Assembly (NCBI RefSeq): GCF_001426565.1
Contig: NZ_LMFA01000024.1
Coordinates: forward strand, 195,827 to 259,826
Direction of reading: 5' to 3'
Length of the DNA stretch: 64,000 bases
Source of the DNA: Rhizobium sp. Root482
GTDB taxonomy: Bacteria > Pseudomonadota > Alphaproteobacteria > Rhizobiales > Rhizobiaceae
Both the position numbers and the translations under genes were made by a program. The notes under the pieces are model-generated. The model worked only from the letters and a program-made list of their open reading frames with translations, was not told the origin of the DNA and ran no database searches. This document shows, one piece after another, positions 37,602-46,686 of this stretch. The number at the start of each line of letters is the position of its first letter. Position 1 is the first letter of the stretch.

Positions 37602-38390
37602 TCAATCCGGAAAAAGTGTATGCGTCCGGCCGGTGAGATAATAGGCGAGGAGGCCCGTCCATTCGCGCATCGCGGTGGTCGTCAGTTGTGCATTCAGCGA
37701 CGGCTGGCTGAAATCGAGGGAAAGATTGAGGACGCTGCTGGTGCGGTAATCCACAGGCCAGGGCGTCACCGTCAGGCCGAGCTTGCGAAACAGCCCGACG
37801 GAGCGCGGCATGTGGAAGGCCGAGGTGACGAGAAGACAGTTCGAAAGCCCGTGGCTCTCGAGCATGTCCTTGCTGTTATCGGCATTTTCGGAGGTGGTCC
37901 GCGACCGGTCCTCGCGCAACAGCCGTTCCGGGGCAATGCCGAAGGCGGAAAAGAAGGCTTCGGAGGCGTGCGCATCGCCTTCATAGGTTCCGCTGAACGA
38001 GCCGTCGCCGCCGGAGACGAGGATGCGCGCCGCCGGATAGCGCCTCGCCAGCTTCGCGCCCTCGATGAAGCGATCCGCCGCCTGGTTGAACTCCGTGCCG
38101 CCGCGTGCCGCGATCACCTCGTTTTCGAAGGCGCCGCCGAGAATGATGATGCAGGAGGGGTCGGCGGGAAGGTTTGCTGGCCGGGCGATGCGGTTTTCGA
38201 GCGCCTGCAGCAGGACGCCGCCGGTGCTGGTGAACAGGGTAAGGAAAAACAGGGTAGCGGCGATCCCCGCCAGCGCCCCATGCAGCCGCTTGAAGCCGGC
38301 GGCCCCGAACATATAGCTCGCCAGCAGAAGAAAGAAGATCAGCGACAGCGGCTGGGCGAGCAGCCAGAAGATTTTTGAGGCAAGAAACAT
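37602..38390 (-). CDS. YdcF/ElyC-like DUF218 membrane protein
   Basis: This 262-residue protein has two N-terminal membrane helices (LAQPLSLIFFLLLASYMFG and the following GIAATLFFLTLF) and a DUF218 domain with CIIILGGAFENE, ILVSGGDGSFSG, RTTSENADNSKDML and LLVTSAFHMPRSVGLF. ElyC of this group affects envelope and peptidoglycan lipid-carrier metabolism in E. coli. I chose the ATG at 38390, which has AAGGTAT upstream, over 38423. Confidence 0.85.
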   Translation of the reverse strand: MFLASKIFWLLAQPLSLIFFLLLASYMFGAAGFKRLHGALAGIAATLFFLTLFTSTGGVLLQALENRIARPANLPADPSCIIILGGAFENEVIAARGGTEFNQAADRFIEGAKLARRYPAARILVSGGDGSFSGTYEGDAHASEAFFSAFGIAPERLLREDRSRTTSENADNSKDMLESHGLSNCLLVTSAFHMPRSVGLFRKLGLTVTPWPVDYRTSSVLNLSLDFSQPSLNAQLTTTAMREWTGLLAYYLTGRTHTLFPD

Positions 38391-38468
38391 CGATACCTTA
38401 CGGCCTTGCGGCCTGTCTTTCATGGGCGCGCCGTGGGCGGGTGAATCGACGGCGCGGCTGAAAGTGCT

Positions 38469-39659
38469 TCAGCCGCGCCCGAATGTCGAGACCGGCGCTG
38501 TCTTCGCGAGTGGCGCCCGGTTGCGCCTGAGATAGATCAGTCCGCCGGCTGCGAGCGCGCCGATGGCGATGACGGCGATTGCAAGAACGGGGCGATAGGC
38601 AATCCAGGCGATGGCGATGACCAGCGGCCCCAGGAGCAGTGTCAGGATCGCCGCGATCACCGAGGTGCCGAAGCCGACGATCGAGCCGATGAAGGGGATG
38701 ACATCGGCGGCGATACCGAGGATCGACAACATCATCGCGAAGCCGATGAACATGCCGACAAGCCCGCCGATCCGCACCAGCCAGGTGATCAGCGTATTCT
38801 CGCTCTGGGCGGCATCGAACATTTCGGCCGGCGTTGCCCGGCCGGCGGCGCTCAGCAAGAGGTCGCGGCCATTGGAGGCCTTGTAGGGGATGAGGCTCGT
38901 GCCTTTCTGCGCGCCGACAAAACTGGCCTCGGAAATATCCTCGCGCAGAAAGCTGATGCGCAGGTCGCCGATCGCCGGACTTTGCCGGTTGCGCGAGACG
39001 TGGATCGTCGTGCCGTCCGCCTTCACCGGGCGGTCTGCATCGAGCGCCGCGGCAACGGTCTGGACGACATCGGGCGTCAGCTTGACGGGACTGTCCGTGC
39101 CGAGATTTGCGACGGTTTCGCCATCGACCGTGAAGACGCCCAGCTTGGCCGTGGCCACCGTGAAGCGCTCGCCCTCGATCGGCATGTCGGGATTTTCATG
39201 CTGTGCGGATTGCGTGAAATCGGAGGAATCGACCCGGCGCGGCCGCCACTCCTTCTTGTAGCTGTAGGTGGTGACCGTTTCCTCACCGCCGCCGAGGGTC
39301 TTGCTGGTCTCGCTGCTCTTTTCCTCGACCCATTGGTACATCTCGACCTTGCGGGTGAGGCCGGCAGCCCCCTCGGCGCTCATGCCGAGGGCCGGATCCT
39401 CCGGCGTGCCATCGGGCGTGACCGAGCCGGAAATATGAATGAGCCTGCCCTCATTGGCTGGATCGGCGGCATTGCTGTCAACCGAGACGACGATGCCGGC
39501 GCCCTCGTTGAGGGCGCGATAGGTCTGCACCGAGCGCCCCTCGTTCCAGGACAAAAGCCAGATCATTCCCAATACCAGAAGCGGGCCGATGATGAGGCCG
39601 GCAAGGCCGTTCTTCAGCCGGGAGAACCACGATGTCCTTGTCGTTTCGGTAAAGCTCAT
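38469..39659 (-). CDS. TMEM43-family membrane protein
   Basis: This 396-residue protein has one N-terminal helix, a large extracytoplasmic region (about residues 40-290) and several C-terminal helices. The motif LLSWNEGRSVQTYRALNEGA after the first helix and VEEKSSET, YSYKKEW are typical of the TMEM43/LUMA family (PF07787). Bacterial function is unknown. The ATG at 39659 (MSFTETTRTSWF) is preferred over 39716. Confidence 0.82.
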   Translation of the reverse strand: MSFTETTRTSWFSRLKNGLAGLIIGPLLVLGMIWLLSWNEGRSVQTYRALNEGAGIVVSVDSNAADPANEGRLIHISGSVTPDGTPEDPALGMSAEGAAGLTRKVEMYQWVEEKSSETSKTLGGGEETVTTYSYKKEWRPRRVDSSDFTQSAQHENPDMPIEGERFTVATAKLGVFTVDGETVANLGTDSPVKLTPDVVQTVAAALDADRPVKADGTTIHVSRNRQSPAIGDLRISFLREDISEASFVGAQKGTSLIPYKASNGRDLLLSAAGRATPAEMFDAAQSENTLITWLVRIGGLVGMFIGFAMMLSILGIAADVIPFIGSIVGFGTSVIAAILTLLLGPLVIAIAWIAYRPVLAIAVIAIGALAAGGLIYLRRNRAPLAKTAPVSTFGRG

Positions 39660-39830
39660 ATCCCTGCTCCCCCAGGCGCTCCAGCATAGGACGGCTGGCC
39701 TGCCGCGCTTATTCATTCGCCTCAGGTGCTAGCAGAAAATCAGGGAAATTGAAGAGACCTTCGCGCGCTGGCGTGAACCCTCTTTGGGGCCTTTCGCGGG
39801 GTGACGCCGGTTTGTCCAACCGTATCGGAC

Positions 39831-39868
39831 AAAAAGCAACTGGCGGGAAAGCCGCGCTTTCCCGCCAG
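39831..39868 (-). terminator. Terminator of the second transglutaminase-like gene
   Basis: CTGGCGGGAAAG (39840-39851) and CTTTCCCGCCAG (39857-39868) are perfect complements over CCGCG. On the minus strand a TTGCTTTTTG run follows. It lies 29 bases after the stop of the peptidase gene. Confidence 0.88.
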
Positions 39869-39897
39869 ACGGATAGGAAGGGTTGTTGTGTGGCCGG

Positions 39898-40458
39898 TCA
39901 GTGTGCCGTCCAGCGGGTCGGGTCGGCGGAGGCGACACTCAGGAAGCGGTAGCCGGTCTGGTTGCGCTTGACGATCGTCTTGCGCAGATTGTCGAGGGCG
40001 AATTCGCCGGCAGAGGTCTTGACGAGCAGGATCGCATGGCCTTCGCCGCGCCGCGTGCGAACCACCGCTACCCTGAGCGCGCTTGCCGGAATGCCGGCGC
40101 GGATGAGGCGGCTGCGCTTGGTCATGACGTAATCGTCGCAATCCCCGGCGCGCGGATTGAGCGACCAGACGTCGCGGCGCTCGGCGAGCGGACGGATGCT
40201 GCGGTTGACGGAGCGATTGACCGAGGCGAGAAGCCCCCGGATCTTCGACGTATAGGCAACCTGCGACTTGGCGCTTTTCGTGCACTCGGCGATATGATCG
40301 AGGCAATAGAGCGAAAAGGCGATCGGTGCGACCGACGTCTGCCGCTGGATTTTGGCGCCGCCGCGCGTGGCTCCCAGATTGATGGCATAGGCCGAGGAAA
40401 TGCCGGTGGCGCCGAACACCGCCAATGTTGCCAGCGCAATGACCGTCTTCTTGAACAT
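39898..40458 (-). CDS. Transglutaminase-like cysteine peptidase (BTLCP family), copy 2
   Basis: This 186-residue protein is a paralogue of the one at 7059. A signal peptide (cleavage near SSAYA) is followed by the family N-terminal motif YCLDHIAEC and the triad Cys107 in GDCDDY, His141 in EGHAIL and Asp156 in ALDNLRK. It is exported. It lies next to the surface-polysaccharide genes, so a role in envelope or matrix processing is possible but unproven. The ATG at 40458 opens a standard signal peptide. Confidence 0.88.
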   Translation of the reverse strand: MFKKTVIALATLAVFGATGISSAYAINLGATRGGAKIQRQTSVAPIAFSLYCLDHIAECTKSAKSQVAYTSKIRGLLASVNRSVNRSIRPLAERRDVWSLNPRAGDCDDYVMTKRSRLIRAGIPASALRVAVVRTRRGEGHAILLVKTSAGEFALDNLRKTIVKRNQTGYRFLSVASADPTRWTAH

Positions 40459-40570
40459 GATCCCGTGTCCCTGTCGTGTCAGCCTTCTGTCCAAGGCCTT
40501 GTTATGGGACCGAATTCATTTCGGATCAGGCGGAGCGCGTCATGCCGAAGCGGTTATCCGTTTCGTCCAC

Positions 40571-40589
40571 CTGTATCATCACGATACAG
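40571..40589. promoter_or_regulatory. Inverted repeat between the peptidase and the tyrosine-kinase gene
   Basis: CTGTATC (40571-40577) and GATACAG (40583-40589) pair perfectly around ATCAC. It lies about 110 bases upstream of the transglutaminase-like gene start on the minus strand and just downstream of the polysaccharide kinase gene. It could be an operator for the peptidase gene or a weak hairpin. Confidence 0.4.
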
Positions 40590-40677
40590 ATGACGTTTTT
40601 CGGCGCGCTTAAATGGAAAGAGACAATTTTACCGGTTTTGCTTTTTCTGCCCGACCGACATTGAGGGACGCAGGGCG

Positions 40678-42828
40678 CTATTCGGTGTAGTAGCCCGAAT
40701 AGCTGTAATTGCCCGACATCTTGTTGCGGTCCTGCTGGTTGAGCAGGGCAACGATGCCGGTCTCCGGGCTCTTGTTTTCCCTGAGCGCCGCCACCGCCTG
40801 CCTGGCGCTTGATTGCGGCGTGCTGGCCCATTTGATGACGAAGACGATCATATCGGCATGGCGGGCGAGATAAAGCCCGTCGACCACCGGTTCAACCGGC
40901 GGCGTGTCGAGGATGACATAGTCGAAATGCTTGCGGGCGCTGGCGAGAATCCGGCCCATCTTGTCGCTCATCACCAGTTCGTCGGTGGCGATGTCGCTGC
41001 GGCGCCCGCCCAGAAGCACGGTCAGGCTGGACAAAGGATCGCGCATGATCAGCGAGGTCAGGGTCGCCGAACTGCGGTCCTGGCGCAGATAATCGATGAA
41101 ATCATGGTTGGGCTCGAGATTGAGATGCTTGTTGACGCTCGGCTTGCGCAGGTCGCAATCGATCAGCAGCGTGCGCTTGCCGGTCAGGGCATAGGCCCGG
41201 GCCAGCGACAGGGCCATGGTCGATTTTCCTTCCGCCGGCAGTGCCGAGGAAACCATGATGATGGTGCCTTCGTCGCCGTCCTGCGGTTTCGGCAGGCCGC
41301 GCTTGCGTTCCTGCTGGTCGAGCGTCAGCCGCAGCCGCCGTACGCTTTCGCTGAACAACGACAGGGGCGCGGTGACCATCAGATCGGCGAGGCTCGACGT
41401 GGGATTGGCGAGCTTATGGTGTTCGTCGCCTGTCGCCTGGCGGGGCGCAATGGCCGAGAGCGGTACTTTCAGCACGGCTTCGATCTGGTTTTCGCTGATG
41501 AAGCCGCCGATGAAATATTCGCGCAGGACGGCAAGCCCGATCCCCAATCCAAGTGCTGCCACCAGCGACAGGGCCAGCATCATCCGACGGTTGGGAAAGG
41601 ACGGTGCCGTCGGCACCAGCGCCGCCGAGACGACGCGGCTGTCGGGCAATTGCAGCGCCGATTGCGCGTCGAGATCCTGAAGCCTTGTTTTCAGCTTCTG
41701 GTACTGGTTGAGCAGAATTTCCGAGGATTGCTGCAGGCCGTAGATCCGCGCCTGTACTTCCGGGGGCAGATTGCTGCGCAGAAATGTGGTGCGGATTTTC
41801 TGCCGAACCTCGTTGGCGCGCTCGTCGTAACCGGTCACGGCTTCCTGTAGGCTCCCGACCTCGCGCGACGCGAGGCTGGCGAGCGACGTATCGATCTTGG
41901 CAAGCTCCGCCCTCAGATTGACGGCTTCGGGATTGTCATCTGCAAGCTGGGCGATCCGGCCTGCGAGGTCTTCCCGCTGGCTCTGATATTGGTTGAGTGC
42001 GTCGGATTGCAGCTGCGCCACCAGTGTCGAATAATCCTGCGAGCGCAGCGATTTCTGCAGCGTCTCGACCCGGCTCATCTGGCTGGCGCGATCCGTCTTG
42101 ATCTGTTCCAGCTGGGTGCGCAGGGCCGCGAGGGTGAGCGAATTGGTCTGCTTCTCCAGCCGGTCTATATTGGCGGTGATATAGGAATCGAACGCCTTCT
42201 CATTCTCGATGATGGCGGCACTGGCTGCCTCCACCTGGTTCTGGACCGTATCGCGATTGGCGAGAGTCGCGGAAACCTTGGCGTCGATCTGTGCCTGGAT
42301 ATAGATTTCGCTCATCGAATTGGCGAGCCTGGCCGCCTTGGCCGGGTCCTTCGAGGTCACGCCGACGGTGATGAGATAGGTGAGGCCGTTTCGGTTGACC
42401 GCCGTTGCCTTCCTGAAGGAGCCGAGAACCTTTGCCAGGGCCACTTCGCCGGTGGGGGCGGGCGGCAACGGGATTTTCAGCCAGCTCAGGGCTCGGTCCT
42501 TGAAGGACAGGTTGATGCCGAACTCGCTATCGGCGACGAGATCGTTCTCGCGCACGACATTGAGCAGCACGCTGTCCGACTTCAAAATGCCGACTTCGCT
42601 TTCGACGCGGGAATTATCGGCATTCGGATTGGAAATGATATTACTGGAATCAAGAAGGTTCTTGGTGCTTGTATCCACAAGTATGAGGGACGAAGCCGTG
42701 TATCTGGGCGTCAGAGAATAGGTAAAGATGATCGTCAGGACAAGAACGACCGCGATTGTCGATAAAATCAGCCATAATTGTCGGCGCACTAATCCAAGGA
42801 TGGCCTTGAGGTCGATTTCAGCGTCCAT
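40678..42828 (-). CDS. Wzc/ExoP-type polysaccharide co-polymerase with BY-kinase
   Basis: This 716-residue protein combines a Wzz-like chain-length domain (two membrane helices near residues 18-38 and 420-440, with a coiled periplasmic part) and a C-terminal bacterial tyrosine kinase. Kinase motifs are Walker A SALPAEGKSTMALS, Walker A' LLIDCDLRKPS and Walker B VILDTPPVEPV. A short tyrosine-rich tail (YSYSGYYTE) is the autophosphorylation cluster. It controls export and length of a capsular or exopolysaccharide. It is the downstream gene of a polysaccharide operon. Confidence 0.93.
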   Translation of the reverse strand: MDAEIDLKAILGLVRRQLWLILSTIAVVLVLTIIFTYSLTPRYTASSLILVDTSTKNLLDSSNIISNPNADNSRVESEVGILKSDSVLLNVVRENDLVADSEFGINLSFKDRALSWLKIPLPPAPTGEVALAKVLGSFRKATAVNRNGLTYLITVGVTSKDPAKAARLANSMSEIYIQAQIDAKVSATLANRDTVQNQVEAASAAIIENEKAFDSYITANIDRLEKQTNSLTLAALRTQLEQIKTDRASQMSRVETLQKSLRSQDYSTLVAQLQSDALNQYQSQREDLAGRIAQLADDNPEAVNLRAELAKIDTSLASLASREVGSLQEAVTGYDERANEVRQKIRTTFLRSNLPPEVQARIYGLQQSSEILLNQYQKLKTRLQDLDAQSALQLPDSRVVSAALVPTAPSFPNRRMMLALSLVAALGLGIGLAVLREYFIGGFISENQIEAVLKVPLSAIAPRQATGDEHHKLANPTSSLADLMVTAPLSLFSESVRRLRLTLDQQERKRGLPKPQDGDEGTIIMVSSALPAEGKSTMALSLARAYALTGKRTLLIDCDLRKPSVNKHLNLEPNHDFIDYLRQDRSSATLTSLIMRDPLSSLTVLLGGRRSDIATDELVMSDKMGRILASARKHFDYVILDTPPVEPVVDGLYLARHADMIVFVIKWASTPQSSARQAVAALRENKSPETGIVALLNQQDRNKMSGNYSYSGYYTE

Positions 42829-42960
42829 TAAAACTTAACCATTACTTTCAGCTTGCGCCGATATTGAAATATGAAAGATTCTTAAAAATAAGGTAGGTGC
42901 TCTATTTGCCGCATTTTTACCAGAACCGGCGCGGGCGACAATCGCGAAGTTCAAACATTG

Positions 42961-43737
42961 TTAACTGCTCTGGATGATCTCCGGCGGATTGCGGCGCGAA
43001 AGACGCACCGCCGAAAGGATGCCGCTCATATAGGCGCCGGTATCGACGTTGATCCGCGCCGGCCCGATCTCGACCGCATCGACCGGCGTATGGCCATGGA
43101 CGGTGACGAAACCGGCCGAAGCCGGACTTGCCCCAAGGTCTCCCGGACGTAGCCACAGCAGGTCCATGTCCTGTTGCGCCTCGAGCGCCACGCCGGGCCG
43201 GAGGCCGGCATGGACGAGACAATGGCCGGGCACGCTGAGAAGCGAGGGCAGGCTTTCCAGGAAGCCGATATGCTCGTCGGGAATATGGGCCTGCAACGCG
43301 CTTTTCAGCGCCTTGCGGCCAGTGGGAAGCGTGTACAGACCATAGGAATAAAGAGTTTCCAATCCGCCGAAATCCAGCCAGCGATGGTCCGGCGAAGGAT
43401 TGCGCAGGAAGTCCAGCATCGCGTCTTCATGATTGCCGGCAAGGCAGATGCGGCGGATATCGCCGCGCGGCTTTGCTGTCAGCCGGTCGAGCACCGAGGC
43501 CGATTTCGGCCCGCGATCGACATAATCGCCGAGCATGACCAGCCATTTGCTGCCGTCACGCCCGCGACTGTCCTTAAGAATCCGGTCTTCCAGCCTGGCA
43601 AGGAGATCGTCGCATCCATGCACGTCGCCGATCGCATAGAGATGATCGGGCCCTTCGTTGAAGAAGAGCTTCCGCCTTTGTCCGGCCGGCGGCAGATCGG
43701 CGCCGCCGCGCAGAAAATCGAGTATCCCGCGGATCAT
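42961..43737 (-). CDS. PPP-type serine/threonine phosphatase
   Basis: This 258-residue metallophosphatase has the three PPP motifs GDVHGCDD, GDYVDRGPKS and GNHEDAM, plus VHAGLRPG and VHGHTPV for metal binding. It overlaps the upstream ligase gene by four bases, so the two are coupled. Its place between a polysaccharide polymerase/ligase and a tyrosine kinase suggests it sets the phosphorylation state of the export machinery, although PPP enzymes mostly remove phosphate from serine or threonine. Confidence 0.9.
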   Translation of the reverse strand: MIRGILDFLRGGADLPPAGQRRKLFFNEGPDHLYAIGDVHGCDDLLARLEDRILKDSRGRDGSKWLVMLGDYVDRGPKSASVLDRLTAKPRGDIRRICLAGNHEDAMLDFLRNPSPDHRWLDFGGLETLYSYGLYTLPTGRKALKSALQAHIPDEHIGFLESLPSLLSVPGHCLVHAGLRPGVALEAQQDMDLLWLRPGDLGASPASAGFVTVHGHTPVDAVEIGPARINVDTGAYMSGILSAVRLSRRNPPEIIQSS

Positions 43738-45161
43738 CGCCGTTCCCCTTCGCCCGGACGCCGAAGTTCGAATTGCCTCGCCCAGGCGGTGGCCAGGATG
43801 GCGACGAAGACGAAGGTGACGGCCTGGATCTCAAGGCTGAAATCCACCAGCGAATGCACGGCGGCGACGAGAATGGTGCCAAGCCCGCAGCGGACCAGCA
43901 TTTCCTGCCCCGACGCCCTCACATAGGCCAATGCCAGTTCGAACAGGATGAGCCCGGTAATGACCAGCGGCAGGCTTCCGAATACCAGTCCATATTCCGC
44001 CCACAGCGCCAGATAGGTGGAATGGGCCTTGTCCCAGACGAGATCGACGCTGACCGGGGCCTGGTGAAACAGCGGATAGGCATATTCGAAACTATTGCCG
44101 CCGAAGCCGAGGAGCGGCCTGTCCCTGATCATCTCCATCACCTGCCCGTAAAGCTCGAGCCGCACGTCGGAGGCTTCGCCGATCGAGCCCAGCCTTTCGA
44201 GGAAGATTGTCCCAAATCCGAGGAGGCCGAGGCCGGTAAGGGCGGGAATGGCGAAGAGCAGCAGCCAGATGCCCCGCCGGCTGCCTTCGCCCGTTCGCTT
44301 GGCAAGCGCCAGCAGGAGCGAAGCGATCATGCCGCAGAGCCCGGCAAACAGGCCCATGCGCGAATTGGTCGCCACCAGCGTGATGACGAGGATAAGCCAG
44401 CCGAGACCGAGGATGGCGACGCCGTTCCTGCCGAAATAGGTGCCGAAGACGGATGTATCGCCCTTTTCCTGGGGTTTCTCCGTCATGCGCTCGATCATGA
44501 GATTGATGCCCAGCACACTGCCGAAGGCAAGGAAGGTGGCAAAGGAATTGCGGTTAATGAAACCGCCCATGGCCGAGCCGAAATATTTCCATTTCGGAAT
44601 GCCGAGGATGGTATCGCCGAACTGCAGGAGGAACAGCAGCGAAATCACCGCGTGAAGGACGATGGCCCAGTAGATGAGCTGAATGAAAATCCTGGCGCGT
44701 TGCGGATTGCTGGTGATCTGCACCACCAAGAAGAACAGGAGCCCGTAGGTGCCCCAGCGCAAGAGGGCAAGCAATGTGTCGCCCGGCGTGAGGCTGATCG
44801 TGGCGCTGTCGATCATGGCCTGCGGATCGGCAATTGTGGGTACCGAAGGCGCCAGTCCACCGATCGGCAGGATCTGGACGATCATATAGGCGCCAAGCGC
44901 TGCGAACAGGCCGAACGGGACCGCAAGATGGCGCGGCCCGACGCGAAACCGCGCCTTCGCCAGCGCCATGCGGCCGAAAAGCGCGGCCCCGCAAAGCGAG
45001 ATCAGCATGGCCCACAAAAGCCAGAAGGCCGGCTTGGTGCTTCCGAAGGCGAAAGGTGCGAGAAACACGATGCCGGCGATAGGCCAGACAAGCTGGTTGT
45101 TCAGCCGGAAGCGCTGTGAGTGGTAGCGCATGGTTTTTCTCATCTCCTTGGCCGTCTCCAT
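43734..45161 (-). CDS. O-antigen ligase/Wzy-like membrane protein
   Basis: This 475-residue protein has about 12 membrane helices and a large periplasmic loop between residues of about 320 and 390. The loop holds RPLLGFGGNSFEYAYP and WDKAHSTYLALWAEYG, whose histidine and upstream NSRMGLFAG arginine are typical of the WaaL/Wzy (PF04932) family. It may polymerise or ligate surface polysaccharide. It lies 31 bases after an unknown membrane-anchored gene and overlaps the phosphatase start. Confidence 0.88.
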   Translation of the reverse strand: METAKEMRKTMRYHSQRFRLNNQLVWPIAGIVFLAPFAFGSTKPAFWLLWAMLISLCGAALFGRMALAKARFRVGPRHLAVPFGLFAALGAYMIVQILPIGGLAPSVPTIADPQAMIDSATISLTPGDTLLALLRWGTYGLLFFLVVQITSNPQRARIFIQLIYWAIVLHAVISLLFLLQFGDTILGIPKWKYFGSAMGGFINRNSFATFLAFGSVLGINLMIERMTEKPQEKGDTSVFGTYFGRNGVAILGLGWLILVITLVATNSRMGLFAGLCGMIASLLLALAKRTGEGSRRGIWLLLFAIPALTGLGLLGFGTIFLERLGSIGEASDVRLELYGQVMEMIRDRPLLGFGGNSFEYAYPLFHQAPVSVDLVWDKAHSTYLALWAEYGLVFGSLPLVITGLILFELALAYVRASGQEMLVRCGLGTILVAAVHSLVDFSLEIQAVTFVFVAILATAWARQFELRRPGEGERR

Positions 45162-45192
45162 GCTGCCTGCCCATGCCGTCTCGAATATCGCC

Positions 45193-45858
45193 TCATCCCT
45201 TGTCCATCGCCCTCTTGACCGATCGGAGAAAGCTCATCTGCCGCTGCGGGGGCATTGTTTCCACCACTGCGGTGATCCGCGCGCGGAAATCCGGGCTGGC
45301 GATATAGCGTTGCGCGATCAGCTTGACGCCGCGCTCGCTGCTGGCCAGGAGCCTGAGATCGGCATCCTCCGCCTTGCGCGCCGCTGGGTTCAGCTGCGTA
45401 AAATAGGTCTCCGCCAGATTGACGCGATAGCGTGCGATCCATTGCTCGTTGGGGGCCGTCAATTGCGAATTGCGCAAAGCGAGATTGAAATCCTCCATCC
45501 TCAACAGCCGCGCGGAGGCGGCCGCCCGGGTGAGCCAGGCAAAGCCATTGCTCGGAGCCTCCGCGACAATCTCGCCGGCCCGATCGGCGCATGTTTGGAC
45601 GATGCCGCGCGCCGCCGCGTCGATCATGTCGAGATCGCTATAGGCGAGCACGATGCGGAAGCAATCCTTCATCACCAGCGTTCGCGAATAGGAGGAAAGC
45701 CCCAGGGCGAAATCCTCGCCGCCATAGGCATCGGGCGTGACGGCCTGCTCGATCGGCTTGGCGAGGAACGGCGACAATTCCCGCCACAGTCCGTAGCCGC
45801 TCGCCGCCGAGACCAGCAGACAGCAGAACGCCGCCACCCATTTTTTCCACATCACCAT
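45193..45858 (-). CDS. Unknown membrane-anchored protein of the polysaccharide operon
   Basis: This 221-residue protein has one N-terminal membrane helix (WVAAFCCLLVSAASGYGLW) and a helical periplasmic part that resembles TPR-like repeats (GFAWLTRAAASARLL, WIARYRVNLAETYF). I do not recognise a family. It is the first gene of a run with the O-antigen-ligase-like gene and the phosphatase. GGAAGCG precedes the ATG at 45858. A scaffold or regulator for the polymerase is a reasonable guess. Confidence 0.65.
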   Translation of the reverse strand: MVMWKKWVAAFCCLLVSAASGYGLWRELSPFLAKPIEQAVTPDAYGGEDFALGLSSYSRTLVMKDCFRIVLAYSDLDMIDAAARGIVQTCADRAGEIVAEAPSNGFAWLTRAAASARLLRMEDFNLALRNSQLTAPNEQWIARYRVNLAETYFTQLNPAARKAEDADLRLLASSERGVKLIAQRYIASPDFRARITAVVETMPPQRQMSFLRSVKRAMDKG

Positions 45859-46081
45859 GATGCGACGCTTCCGGCGAACCCGCTCGGACCGCCCCGCATG
45901 GGCAGGGCCGCACCGCAACCTGACCGGCTTGTCATTCCTGTCATTCCAGCGAAATCCGTTTCTTCAACCTGATCATGGCGCGGTTCCACCGCCTGCGTCT
46001 ACAGGTATCTCGAAGGCTCGGCATGTCCCGAGCCAGGAGCCGCCTCGCTTTCGGGCGGATGCCTTGTCCCGACAGCCGGAC

Positions 46082-46107
46082 AAAAAAAGCGCCCCGTGGG
46101 GCGCTTT
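46082..46107 (-). terminator. Terminator of the secreted-protein gene
   Basis: AAAGCGCCCC (46086-46095) and GGGGCGCTTT (46098-46107) pair, and on the minus strand a T-run of seven follows. It lies 22 bases past the stop of the gene at 46130. Confidence 0.9.
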
Positions 46108-46129
46108 GGGCGAAAGATGTGCAATCGGC

Positions 46130-46546
46130 TCAGCTCGCCGGCTCGTCTCCGAAACCCTCGTCTCCGAGTGCCGCGGTCGCCTGGCCAGGATTGCCGGCCT
46201 TCAGTGCGGAGACAACCTGCTGGACGAAGGGCATGGCGGCGACGGCGGCCGGGCTGAGCCCCGTCTGCGCCGTGGCGGCGATATTGCCAAGCTGGACGGA
46301 GATTGCCGGATTGGTGATGGCAAGCGTACCGATCGCCTTGACCAGCGAAAGCAGCAGCTTGTCCTTGGCGGGGCCGGTCGGCATGGAGGAGATTTCGCTG
46401 GCGAGAGACTGTGCCTGCGACACGCAATTGCCGGTGCAGCTGGCAAGGCCGGAGACAGCCGCCGAAGACGGTGCTGCCTGTGCCGGAACGAAGGAGAATG
46501 ACGCGCAAATCGCGACAGCGGAAATCAGCAAGGATCGCTTGAACAT
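46130..46546 (-). CDS. Secreted hypothetical protein
   Basis: This 138-residue protein has a signal peptide (cleavage near FVPAQAAPS). The mature part is alanine-rich and helical, with two cysteines in ASCTGNCVSQ and a short acidic C-terminus. No family is recognised. AGAGGTCCAAT precedes the ATG. It has its own terminator, so it is probably monocistronic. Confidence 0.7.
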   Translation of the reverse strand: MFKRSLLISAVAICASFSFVPAQAAPSSAAVSGLASCTGNCVSQAQSLASEISSMPTGPAKDKLLLSLVKAIGTLAITNPAISVQLGNIAATAQTGLSPAAVAAMPFVQQVVSALKAGNPGQATAALGDEGFGDEPAS

Positions 46547-46686
46547 ATTGGACCTCTGAAAAATAAACTAAATAGGAAAATCCTGCAAAATTAATTCTAT
46601 ACTAACCACATTCCTGATCGCTTGTAAATTCCGTCCGAATCGAATTCCGGTGCGGTCGGCCTGTCTGCGCAACGGCGAAACGGCCG

